Below, piece after piece: positions 35,853 through 46,449 of a stretch of 61,741 nt of DNA. Within the stretch, counting starts at the first letter, position 1. Each line of letters opens with the position of its first letter. Location of the stretch: assembly GCF_000417875.1 (NCBI RefSeq), contig NW_006920890.1, positions 1 to 61,741 on the forward strand, written 5' to 3'. The notes under the pieces were generated by a model, which did not search any database, was not told the DNA's origin, and saw only the letters and a program-made list of their open reading frames with translations. Made by a program: the position numbers and the translations under genes. This DNA is from Pseudozyma flocculosa PF-1 (lineage: Eukaryota; Basidiomycota; Ustilaginomycetes; Ustilaginales; Ustilaginaceae).

Positions 35853-38800
35853 ATGGAGTACCTCAACCGCCTCTCGAGCCTGGTGACCTCGCCCGCAAAG
35901 ACGGCCACCAACCTTGGCGCAGCACGCAGGCGCAAGGCCTCGACCCACATCAACGATGGCTCGCCCGACGCCTTCAGGCGCGATTGGGACGCCGTCAAGG
36001 GCACCCTGCAAAAGCCAGACCAGAGGGCCCTCTTCTTTGGCATCCAACGCACCGACGTCCCAGACGGGCTCAGAAGAATCGTCGACGCACTCGTCTTTGA
36101 AAACAACCGCTCCACCGAGGGTCACACCGGACCTTGCATGGAGCATCTGCTCAAGCACGATCGTGAGTGCCATCTGCCGCGCGCGCGCACGCAGTCCCGG
36201 GCAGTCAGTTCTGTCCCTCGAACCGATGACGAGCACTGACCCGAGCCCCGCACCTCTTGTCCCCTCCTCGACACGCACCTTGCACGCCTATCCAGTGCTC
36301 GAAGAGCTCGTGCAGCTGAGCGCCCAAGACCAGCCATCCGGCATCCTGGGCGAAGTAATCCGAACGCTCACCAACCTCGTCATCCTGCTCGACGAAAAAT
36401 TCTTAAGCCGACAGGCTGCCCATCGGCCAATCTCTATGCTCATCAACCTGTGCATGAACGGTGATGGATCCACAGACGACGACCAGGACGACGATCCTAC
36501 CGGGCAGCGCAGGACGGCACGACGCAGCGTGACCGACCCAGACGCCGAACACAACAGTGACCTCGTCGATCTAATGTGCCACGTCGCCAGCCGCATCCGC
36601 AACACGCCCGACCTCCTCCTCATCTTCTTCACCGACGAGCGGATCAAGGCCACCAGCATGGCAGAGATCGGTGGGGACCCCACAGCCGTCACCATCGCCG
36701 AGCCGGCGGTCGCGGCCGCCGAAACGGGTCGCGAGGTGCGACCGCCTTCCCCAGCGGGTTCGATCGATTCGGTCGCGACGTTGCAGCCGTCGAGGGCCGA
36801 GACCGCGACCGAAGGCGCAGGGATCACCACGTATCGTCGTCTCAGGTTCCCGCTGTTCTCTCACCTGCTCCGCTTTGCCCACCGGGAAGGCCGAACGGGC
36901 GAGCTTGCGCGAGCAGGCCTGCTCTTCCTCATCACCCTCGAGGTCAACACCTCGCCTTCGGCAGGGCCAAGAGCGAGAGGCGGAGCGCCAGCCAAGACCG
37001 AGGGCCAAGACGCCGCCGCGCTGGAGGAAAAGGCTCAGGCCGATGCGCTCAAGACGGCCCTGGCCATCTTCGTGGCCAACTCCGACTTCGCCGATGTCTT
37101 CGGAGCGGGGCTTGGAGCTGCCTATGGCCTGCTGCCGACGAGGATCTACATGGCCCCGGTGCACGATCCTACCCGGGGCCCCCGAAGCGACCTCACGCTT
37201 GGCAGGTCAGACTCTGAGCTCACCCTGGGAAGCGCGACGGCGGCAAGAGAGCCGGAAGACCACTCGTCGACCTCGTTTTCCACCGTCACGCGGAGCGACA
37301 GCCCAGAGCTACAGGCGCAGCTTCGCCTGCTGGTCGACCTGCTCGACTTTGCTCAAGATGTTCTGGATGCCGTCGGCGTCAGCGCCAGGTCGAGCGCGCG
37401 CACGGCCGCATCCGGAGAGCATGAGCCATTCTCTCCCGTGGATTCAATGGTCGAGAAGCTGGCGACGAGCGTGGCCATCGCGGTGCGCGACACCTTCATC
37501 AAGAACGTCGTCTACCCTTCCCTCATGGAGAGCAGCGACGTGGACGGAAGCGCCACCGCCGTCATGAGCTACCTCGAAGTGGTGATGCTTGTGCTTCGCG
37601 AGAGGCACCTGCTCACCGAGGTGGTCCTGCAGTACCTCTTGTGCTACGAGCGTCTGCCGACCAACGACGCCCAGTTCGACGAGGCTGATGCTACGGCGAG
37701 CCGCCTGGCCTACCGCCTTGCCGATGATGGCGCGGATCGCTACAGTCTCAAGGATCTCATCCTCGACAACATGAGCAGCGGACGGACGGTGTCGGCCGCA
37801 ACGGCAGCGATGAAGCTCGCCAGAACCCTCATCGTGTACCATGGGCGGCATGCCAACGATGCTCTGCTCGAGCCCAGAAAGGGAGCGCACCCTTCCGCTG
37901 GGCAGAATGCAGACGGCGAGGACTCTGCCGACTTCGGTTGGGGTGCTCCCACCAAGAACGAGCCGTCGACCCGACCGCTCGAGGCCGTACCACTGCAGAT
38001 CAGCCAGCACGTCAAAGAGATCGACGCATACGCCACCCTGCTCTCCCGTTTCGAGGGTGCAGCCAGTCCCGAGGCGATGCTCAACAGCCTGAGCCCCTAT
38101 CTACTCGACGCCGAGCAGGCGGTCCGACGTGACAGCTGCTTCGAGGCTGCGCTCCGACCTTTCCCGCAGAGGAGGCGGCAGATGCACTCCCACGGCGAGC
38201 GCTGCGACCCAACGCACTGGTTCCAGATCCGTCTGTCCCCCACCGATGTCTTCTTCCAGCAGGTCTGCGAGCTCCTGGCGCGCCTGTTCCGGCAGACCCC
38301 GGAGCAGAACCTGGCGCTTTCGGGCATCATCTCGTCGCTGGCCGTGAGTCCGATTCGCAGCCTCAAGGGGTGGCTCACCTTTGACGGCGAAGAGGACGGG
38401 GCGGGCGCGATCCCAGCGGTGCTGGATCTGCTCTCCCATCTCTCCAGGCAGGTCGGAGGCTATCGCGAAAACATCCCGGACTTTGACCGCTACCTGGCGG
38501 ACCGGCGCAAGGGGCTCCTGCTGGCCGAAGACCTCAGCGATGCGCTCGAAATCAACGAGCTCACCGACGACGACAGCTTCGGTGAAAAGGGCGCCGCCTC
38601 CGATGAGCATGTCGTCGGCAAGGAGGCCTCGAGCAAGAAGCTGGCGCCATCGCTATCCTTGCCGCGCACCCGCCCGCCCAGAGCCGCGCAAGACGCCGAT
38701 GGGGACATCGATGAGGCATCTATGAATGCGCTCAGGATGGTCGACGATCGACGAGAGGAGCTCTCGCCGGAAATGTCCGCAAAAAACCTCGCGACCGCCG

Positions 38801-39282
38801 GCGAAGGGTCCCAGACGGCAGGCACCGCCGACGCCGACGAGGGTACGAGCCCCGCAGCCGCCGCGCCGGATGCGCGGTCGAGCGCGTTGGCGAGGCTCTT
38901 TGGCGGCAGGGCGGTCAAGGCCGGTGCGGCGGTTGCGCAAGCAGGTGCGCAGCCGAGCGGGCGGGACGGCTCAAGAGCGGCAGAGTCGAGCAAGCTGGCC
39001 GCGAGCACCATCAGCCCGTACACGCGCCACTATCAGGAGACGTTGGCCATTTCGGTCCAGGCCACGACGGCGGCGGGGGCCGAGGCGTGGAGAAAGCCCG
39101 TCGAGATCCGGGCCATGGATGCCGGCAAGGAGGACGTCGAGGTTGTGACGCTGTCGAGCGTCCTCGACAACACCATCCTGCTCGAGGAGCTGATCAAGGA
39201 GATTCTGGCCATCATCGAGGTGCGGCGAGCCTGGGGAATCGATCCGGTCTCGTTTCGGGCCGAGGACGAGGCGGCGGTCTAG
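35853..39282 (+). CDS. FHIP (FTS-Hook-FHIP complex) family protein
   Basis: Member of the FAM160/RAI16/FHIP family; in filamentous fungi FhipA works with Hook and FTS to attach dynein to early endosomes. Exons join(35853..36162, 36296..39282), 1098 aa; the junction C|TG restores LLEELVQL. Near residues 95-135 the conserved stretch LLEELVQLSAQDQPSGILGEV is followed by LTNLVILLDEKFLSRQAAHRP. Further alpha-solenoid-like blocks: LLLIFFTDERIK, FPLFSHLLRFAHREGRTGELAR, LEVVMLVLRERHLLTEVVLQ. The C-terminus NTILLEELIKEILAIIEVRR resembles the family tail. Long Ser/Ala/Asp-rich linkers increase the length. Identification is from block order; the FHIP call is good but not absolute. Confidence 0.8.
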
Positions 39283-39633
39283 GTCGAGGTCGGAACTCCC
39301 CCCTTTCCTTGTTAGATGCACACGGGCAAAGGTCACTTTTGATACCCCATCGTGGTCAGATCGGCTCGGACTCCAGCGAGACGCCTCGGTGTGGGCCCGA
39401 CTCCATCGAGACGAGGCGAAGATCTGTGGCGCCTGTCAAAATCCGGCTTTCGGGAAATGGATTAGAAGGCAGCCGGCAGGAAGCGCCGAGCGGGTTGGGG
39501 TCGAGCGGGGGAGCCAGGTCCAGGTCCTTTTTCCCCATCTTCCACACCCTCGCTCGCTCGGCCTTCCCTCCGCCTCCTCCAACGATTGCCACACCCCCAA
39601 CATATCCGCCGCTCCGCCCCAGACCTATTGACC
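39283..39633. other. short intergenic FHIP/ATP12
   Basis: Tandem spacing of about 350 nt. It includes an imperfect inverted/direct pair of TCGGACTCCAGCGAGAC-like units near 39363-39415. No gene. Confidence 0.4.
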
Positions 39634-40804
39634 ATGCTTCGAACAAGTGCACCACAGCTACTTCGCCGCTGCTCAACGCTGCCGCTCTCGACTGCAGCGG
39701 TCCGGGCTTCTCCGTCGGCACGGGCGAGATTCAGCCACAGCGCGATGCGGCTGGAAGCGGGCGGCGAGGCGGCCACCAAGCAGGCGGAACGGACAATGAC
39801 GCGGTTCTGGAAGACGGTCCACCTCGCTCCGGCCACAGAGGCGGAGGCAGAGGCAGGGGAGCGCGGCGCCGGGGGCTACACGGTTAAGCTCGACAAGCGC
39901 GCGCTCAAGACGCCGAGCGGCGCCAAGATGGTCATCCCGCACCAGCGCAGGCTGCTGGCCTCCCTCATCGCTCAGGAGTGGAGCGAACAGACAAAGACGC
40001 TCAAGAGCCACACGCTGCCCCTCGTAAGTCGTCCGAGGGCCCCCGTATCCGACCTGTCAGAGCCTCGCCGACGTTCAGCGCTGATTCCGTTCGCGTCCCT
40101 GCTGCCGCCCGCTGCGCGTCTCCCGCTGCCCCCCCCCCCCCCCCGGGACTCTTTCACAGACCTCGCTGGCGGCTCGTGCCATTGACGGCTGCTCGGATGC
40201 AAAGGAGAGGCAAAAGATCTGCAGCGACCTGCTCAAGTACCTCGAGACGGATACCGTGCTGTGAGTCGACCCGCCCCGTTTCCGCCTCGCCGTCCTCGCA
40301 TGTGCCGCCATGCCGCGGGATTTTTGACGCTGACGGGCCCGTCTCCCCTCTGTCCGCTCCTGGATACCCCTCCCCACACCGACACCGCGCTGCAGGTTCT
40401 ACGAGTCGACGCCGACTTCGCTGGTACGGCTACAGGCCGAGCACTGGGATCCGCTCCTCGCCTGGGCCTCGGAGCGCTTCTCGGTGCCCCTCTCGCCCTT
40501 CACCGCCCTCCTCGGAAACGCCCACGACCCAAAGGTGCTCCCCACTTTTGCCTCGCTCCTCGACAACCTCGACCCCTTCGAACTCGCCGCCTTCGAGAGG
40601 GCCGTCCTCACCACCAAGTCGTTCCTCATCCCCGTCGCCCTCCTCTCCGGTCGCCTCTCCGTCGAGGAAGCCGCACAGGCCGCAGAGGTCGAAGTCAGGA
40701 GCCAGATCGAGCGCTGGGGAGAGGTAGAGGATAGCCACGACGTCGACACGGCGGATCTACGGAGGGTGCTCGGCAGCGTTGCTGCTGCCGTCGTCAAGGA
40801 GTAG
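39634..40804 (+). CDS. ATP12: mitochondrial F1-ATPase assembly factor ATP12
   Basis: Chaperone that binds F1 alpha during ATP synthase assembly in the mitochondrial matrix. Exons join(39634..40023, 40160..40260, 40396..40804), 299 aa. The N-terminus is Arg/Ser/Leu-rich without acidic residues (MLRTSAPQLLRRCSTLPLS), a mitochondrial presequence. Domain blocks: TRFWKTVHL, YTVKLDKRALKTPSGAKM, then LFYESTPTSLVRLQAEHWDPL, ending with IERWGEVEDSHDVDTADLRR, the family's C-terminal signature. Intron 1 contains a run of 16 C just before its acceptor. Confidence 0.94.
40129..40144 (+). repeat. C16 homopolymer in ATP12 intron 1
   Basis: Sixteen consecutive C, about 15 nt before the AG of the intron 1 acceptor, likely serving as the polypyrimidine tract. 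Length is prone to sequencing error and strain variation. Confidence 0.9.
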
Positions 40805-40980
40805 CCAGAAAGGGGAATCGATGCAAAGTCGGGGAGGGGGCGGGGGGCAGAGTGATCTGCTGCTGCTGCTGCTGCTTGACTTTCGATCTGAATTCCGAGG
40901 AAGAGCGCTACAGCTCCCCGTCAATGGGAGACACGGCTGACCACAGCGCTACGACCAACGAGGGGCACCGACCGACCGGA

Positions 40981-43287
40981 TCACGAGTGGGCCGCTTTGG
41001 CCAGGCGCGACTTGAGATCCGCTCGGCCCGCAGTGGGCGAGCCGGGCGAGGCTGGCGAGGGGATGTCGCCCAGGGCGGCCACGTCCGGCGACGCTGCCGC
41101 AGACGACGACGAGGCGGCCTTGTCGACGTCGACGCTCAGACCGGCAGACGCGGCCGTCGGGCTGGCCACATCGGCCCGGTCGCTGACGCCATGGGCCTCT
41201 TCGCCCTTGGCGCCGGCTGCGGTGGTCTGCGACCCGTTGCTCGGGCGCACGACGGGGCTGGACCCGTCGACGGCCTTTTTGGCGCTCGCCTTGTCTCCGC
41301 CGGGCGTTGCGGGGCCATCGACACCCCGCTCCACCAGCTCAATCAGCACCGCCCGCCTCACCCACTTCCTCCTGCGCGTGTAGCGTCCCAGGCCGGCCTT
41401 CTTGCTCATCTTGTCCCATGCATTGTCTCCGTACTGCCAACCATCCGCATCGACGTCCCAGTCCTCGTCCTCCTCGAACGCCAACGGTCCGCCGCTGCTG
41501 GTCAGGGTGGCCGCAGCCGACGAGCCAGCCTTTTCCGAGGACGACGCGGGCGAAGAGGGCAGCGAGCGGGCGCTGCGGATGCGGCTGAGCGCGTCGCCGA
41601 TGTAGCCCTGCTTGGCTGCCGCGATGGCCTCGGCGTCGCCCGTGCTCTTGGCGCTGGCGATGGCGGCCTCCTTTGCGCTGCCCTTGAACGCGGCCGACGT
41701 GGTCGACGGGAACGACGAATGGCTGATGCCAGCCACGGTCCACTCCGGGTCGAGCCACTGCCACTTTACCGTGCGGCGCTGGAACGCCTTTGGGTTGGCC
41801 GCAGTCGGCGACGGCGTCAGCGTGATGCGAGCCGGGGGCAGGCTGAAGGACGAGGGCGGCGAGACGGGGTTGTTGGACTCGTCGGACCAGCTGGGCCGTT
41901 CCTGGGGCAGCAGCGCAGCCGTCCAGTCGAGGCCGACCCACCAGCGCTGGTTCTCGAAGATCGAAAACTGGTAGATGACATCCTCGTGGCGCGTGAAGCC
42001 AGTCTCTTCCTGTGGCGAGACGGCCGCGGCCTTTTGGGCCTCGACCGCCTGCTGCGGGCCCTTCTTGGCGACGTCGGCGGGGATCGCAGATGAACGGAGG
42101 AGGGAGTCTTCGGAGACGGCGTCCCTGGCGAGATCGTCATCGTCGAGCTTGCCCCTGCCCCATGCATCCCGGAAGGGACGCTGGCCGCTGAGGATGCGGC
42201 CGATGCCTCGAGCGGCGCGGCGGATCGTGGCGCTCTTCCAGACGGCCTGCCTGATGAGGCCGCACCAGGGCGAGCACCACGTGAGGGCGAGGGTGCCTCC
42301 GAGGAACATGAGGGATCGGACCGAGAGCGCCGCGATCGGATAAGGTGGCAGCAGCCGGACGGAAAAGTCGGTGCACCTGTCGAGGCGCAGCAGACCGAGT
42401 GTCGACAGGACGGCGCGGTAGACGGTGGGCAAGGGAGTTCGGTGGACGACGCCGGCCAGACGGTCCCAGCTTGCGAGCAGGGGGTCGAGCTGGTGCGACA
42501 GGGCAGCGGCCCGATCGGACCCCATCAGCCGCAGCGCAAAGTCCCTTGCTCCGGCCGCTGCTGCAGCCAGGAAGCCGAGGATGGCAGATCCCGAGACGGG
42601 CAGCAGGAGCCTGGGCAGCTTGAGGTCGTCCCAGGGCAGGAACGCCAGGAGCCAGAGGGGCCATGTCAAGACGAGGAAGGCGGCAACCGCCTTGGTATTG
42701 TTGGGCGAAGGATCCCAGGAGAGCAGCTGGATGGTGGGCACGAGCACCGAACGCCTGGCGACCGAGAAAAAGTCGGCCAGCTCCGAGAGTTCGAGGAGAA
42801 TGGCGTTGATCCTGGCGGCGGATACGACGTCGTGGCGGTCGTAGATTCTCCTGGCGCCTTTTGACGGCCTGGCGGCGCCGAGCTGCTTGCGGGTCCAGGT
42901 ATATGCGATGTAGGCGAGGACGAGGGCCTGGGGGGCGTACCGCAGCACCTCGTAGCCAAAGGCGCAGACGAGCCACCATCCGACTAGGAGGAGCATCGAG
43001 GAGCCGCCAGAGCCCGGCCCGCCGGTCCATGTTGCGAGGCGTATGAATCGGTTGGTGAGGCTGATGGCGGGGCCGAGGGCGGCCAGCACGCGCACCACCG
43101 ACGAGGGGACGCGCTCTAGGACCTCGGCCGACGACAGGGGCTCGAACGAGGCGGCGAGCGAGGCCGAGGCTGCCACCGACGTCGAGGGTGTCTGGGCCGA
43201 CGAGCTGAGCAGTGCCGCGCCCGGGTTCGAGTCGCTGGGCCTGCGCGGCGATGGGCCGACGGCGGCCGCCGCCGAGTCGGAAGCCAT
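40981..43287 (-). CDS. Pex24/Pex30-type peroxin with dysferlin domain
   Basis: Integral membrane protein of the Pex23/24/28-32 family, which controls peroxisome number and ER-peroxisome contacts. Single exon, 768 aa, ATG at 43287. A hydrophobic membrane region lies at about residues 95-250 (MLLLVGWWLVCAFGYEVLRY, AVAAFLVLTWPLWLLAFLPW) with further segments near 320-345. A bipartite dysferlin-type domain follows: FSIFENQRWWVGLDWTAALL (about 438), VKWQWLDPEWTVAG (about 507), DWDVDADGWQYGDNAW and RYTRRRKWVRRAVL (about 606-645). The Trp-Arg-Trp-rich pattern is diagnostic. Ser/Ala-rich termini. Its stop is 176 nt from that of the convergent ATP12. Confidence 0.9.
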   Translation of the reverse strand: MASDSAAAAVGPSPRRPSDSNPGAALLSSSAQTPSTSVAASASLAASFEPLSSAEVLERVPSSVVRVLAALGPAISLTNRFIRLATWTGGPGSGGSSMLLLVGWWLVCAFGYEVLRYAPQALVLAYIAYTWTRKQLGAARPSKGARRIYDRHDVVSAARINAILLELSELADFFSVARRSVLVPTIQLLSWDPSPNNTKAVAAFLVLTWPLWLLAFLPWDDLKLPRLLLPVSGSAILGFLAAAAAGARDFALRLMGSDRAAALSHQLDPLLASWDRLAGVVHRTPLPTVYRAVLSTLGLLRLDRCTDFSVRLLPPYPIAALSVRSLMFLGGTLALTWCSPWCGLIRQAVWKSATIRRAARGIGRILSGQRPFRDAWGRGKLDDDDLARDAVSEDSLLRSSAIPADVAKKGPQQAVEAQKAAAVSPQEETGFTRHEDVIYQFSIFENQRWWVGLDWTAALLPQERPSWSDESNNPVSPPSSFSLPPARITLTPSPTAANPKAFQRRTVKWQWLDPEWTVAGISHSSFPSTTSAAFKGSAKEAAIASAKSTGDAEAIAAAKQGYIGDALSRIRSARSLPSSPASSSEKAGSSAAATLTSSGGPLAFEEDEDWDVDADGWQYGDNAWDKMSKKAGLGRYTRRRKWVRRAVLIELVERGVDGPATPGGDKASAKKAVDGSSPVVRPSNGSQTTAAGAKGEEAHGVSDRADVASPTAASAGLSVDVDKAASSSSAAASPDVAALGDIPSPASPGSPTAGRADLKSRLAKAAHS

Positions 43288-46200
43288 CGGAGAGGGTTGC
43301 GACCGCTGCGGGCGGGATGCCGAGGCTCCGATGCGAGACTGGTGGATCAGAGAGAGGTACGGGTCGGTCAGCTGGCGGGTGGGCGAATCGGCGGGTTGAT
43401 CCGATGGTTGTTGGCAGAGAGGCCAGGACGGGCAAAAGGGCCAAAGGGGCCAAGGGGAGGGAAGGGGGGTGAAGAGGAGCGACCGTGTTGCGTGAGGGGG
43501 AGAGGATGGCAGATCAAAGGGTGTCGGAGGGACCGAGGGTCAACGAGCGTGCCACTTGGTAGCCAGCGCCCAGGCCGCGCGGACGGGCCGCTCCGAAGCC
43601 AGGCCAGGCTGGCCAGGCGGCGCACAAGCTAAGTCTGGCGTCAAGCGGCCAGCGCATGTGGAGAAGGCGAAATGGCCCATCCCTGGGCCTACCTCCCGCA
43701 AGACTCACGGGATGCTCAAAGGCCGCCATGGAGCGAACGGCAGGCGTCGGCCAGCTCGGATGCCTTTCAGTGGTCGAGGGTGGTGTTGGCGATGGTGGCG
43801 GTGGTGGTGATTGGGTGGCAGAGTGCCCGGGGGATGGATGGATCAGACGAGGCGGAAAGCGGGGCCGCGAAGCTCGGGTAGACGCCAGCCCAGCCCAGCC
43901 CAGCCCAGCGCCCAGCCAGCTCTCAGGCCTGGCCCTGATGACGATGCGGGGCGGGTCGCGCGAGCCAGGTCCTCGTGAAAGTAGGCCGCCCTGGCCTGGC
44001 CTGGCTGAGGCTGGGCCCACCTCCGGCCAGACGCTCGGGACCGAAAGCTGTCTGCCGCCGGGCCGGGCGCTCGAGCCCACGTTCACGTCGCCGTGCAGTC
44101 GGCCTGCACTTCTGCTGCCAGGTCGTGCCACGGCCTCACGAGCGTCGCCTGCCACACGCCACCCACCTCGTCGCCGTCTCACAGCCTTCAATCGAGGACG
44201 GTGGTCGCGTCCCACCTCTCTGGCGGAATCGGTGTAGACTGCGACGTTACTTGGCCGGCGTCAAGAGCGCAGCGGGCCTTTCCTACACGGACTTTTGTGG
44301 GAATTTTGGCCTCGATATTCTACGCGCACGAGTCGTGTGTCGGCGCCCTGCCCCTGCCTGGATCGCGGTCGCCTAGGCAGGTAGGCTAGGCTCCTTCGAC
44401 GGTCCAAACGACACGCACGCAAGGTAGGCTCAAGGCGCGCTGCTGCCAGAGGATCGCCGAGGTGCATACATCCGTCGTCCCGCCTGCCCGAGCTGACCGA
44501 GTTCAGCAGCGCGCTCCGTTACGCTCCGCCAGTCGTGAAGGCAAGGGCCGCCAGGCACACGCGCCGACGACATGCATGCTAGACTCGAGAAGCCGCCTCC
44601 TCGACTCGGCCAAGGGCATGGAAAGTGGCGGCCGTAGCGTCGCCTGGCAACTTGGGCCGACAGTCCTAGGCTTGAGCGTCTAACACGGCAAGCAGCAAAG
44701 GTGCGGGCGGCGTACCAAGCGCCGTACTGTACTGTACATGGATGCGGCGCCATCACCAGCGCATCTTCATGGCTGCGCCACCCGTGCGCTGACCTTGCTT
44801 GCACAACAGGCCACCTCGGCGTCACACGCCTCTCTCTACCGATATGGAGCTCGCGAGCGTGGTCTCCGGCCGAGGAGCGGTGGGTCCTAGCCCAGGCTAC
44901 GCTACGGCGGTGGTGCTGCCTGCATGCCTCGCCCTTGCATCCGTGGCACGCTACGCTACGGTACCGACCTCTTTCTGCCTGGTCAGGGGCCAAGCCGCCC
45001 CAACAAGCAAGCAACAAGGCCTGTCTTGTGCCGAGCCCTTCGTTGGTTTGATTTCGCTTGTGTCGAGTCGAGTGCACTTTGTCGAGGGGCCCCGACAGAG
45101 CGGAGCCCACGAGTACGTACGTAGGTGGCAGGCCCCGGCTAGAGGGTGTAACACTCAAGACTACCTAGCCCGTCGTCGGCGGCAAGGGAGGCAGGATCCA
45201 CGCACATGCCTCGCGAGCTCCTCTGTCGCCTCGACGATCCGGCCTCTCCCTCTCTCCTGCTGCGATCGACATGATTTCGCCTGGCCTCTGCCCGCCGGGT
45301 CGCTCGCTGCTGCAACACCTTGGGCCCTTGGCTCGCCATCGCCATCGTCTCGGGGCGTACTGTAGGCTGCTGACGGACTGTCCTCTGTCTGGATGACTCT
45401 TGCACCTACTGCACACTGCGGGGACCTCGCAGGCCACAGGCGGGCCGGGCAGGGCAAGAGGCACAGCAGGCACCTGCACGGCAGGCCAGGCTGTATGTAG
45501 CGCGCGTGCGCCTCGCGCTGTGTATGCAACGTATGGCAGCAAAGTTGACGCACGGGCGCGCCAGATGTCATGCCCGCCCCATCCGCCCTCACGACCATCG
45601 TGACGGTTGCCGCACCACCACCACCACCACCGTACCGTCACCCTCGCCACCTTGCTCGCACTCCGGCAAGCCAGGGGTCGAAGGCGGACCCCCCTTCCCG
45701 TCCTCGTCCTTGACTCCCCTCCTCCCTTCCTCCCTTCCTCCCTTCCTTCCTCCCCTCCTCTCCTGCCCCTTGCTCGCTCGCCTTGCCTCACCGTCCGCCT
45801 ACACCCCTCACCGCCCGCGAAGGCCCGCCTCGCCCTGCGGTACGAGCCGTCAGCTTCTGACCATCAGCATCGTGATCCATCCTGCGCCCCGACAGCTGCA
45901 TCGACCCCAAAGTGACGCCGCGTTGAACCAACATCACACCAACTCGCGCGACGCAGACGCCCCAGGAGACACGACAGCGCCATCGCAAACATCGGCCTCT
46001 GCAGAAGATCCCAGCAGCGTTGAGCGCACCAGAGTGCGTGTCCTTGCATGGACTGCCTCTCCTTGTCGATATTTTCCACGGCCAGTGCCAGCAGCACCAG
46101 CCAGCCTCTCTGTCGGGCCTCGCACCTCTCCAACCAACCCAAACAGTCCCGGTCGTGACTCCCACACTTCCTCCGGCATCCGCCTCCCGATCCGACCCGC

Positions 46201-46449
46201 CAGCATCATCCCATCGTCTTGCGGTCGACCACTATCCAATCTCATCCGACCATCATCGAGCATCCCGACGCTCCGCAAGATTTCAGATCGTCGATTCGCG
46301 ACCCTTCGCGCGACCGCTCGATCTAGCGCTATATCGCTCCATCTCACGAGGCCTGACCGGCATCGACGCGTCGGCCTGCCTGCTTGGTGAAGGTCCAACA
46401 ACCGACGACGCGCTTGCCCATCCGCCCCGCCGCGGAGGGCCACGCCAAG
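43288..46449. other. 3.2-kb gene-poor intergenic region
   Basis: Longest gap in the window. Contains a CAGCC pentanucleotide run (about 43888-43915), twin GCTACGCTACGG units near 44904 and 44950, and a C/T-only tract (about 45708-45772) upstream of the next gene. All frames are short or antisense shadows. It could hold a long 5' UTR or promoter for the 1266-aa protein or an unannotated ncRNA; nothing specific is supported. Confidence 0.5.
45708..45772 (+). repeat. polypyrimidine CTCCCTTCC tract
   Basis: Almost pure C/T stretch of CCTCCCTT-type units, about 680 nt upstream of the 1266-aa gene's ATG. Such tracts are common in fungal promoters and 5' leaders. Confidence 0.7.

Noticed and set aside
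44220..44300. Second tRNA-Leu-like stretch GGCGGAATCGGTGTAGAC
   Set aside because: No foldable anticodon arm or T arm; probably chance similarity.
43288..46449. Search for a CRISPR array, secondary-metabolite cluster or biosynthetic operon
   Set aside because: No regularly spaced repeats and no linked pathway enzymes; the region is a eukaryotic core-genome segment.
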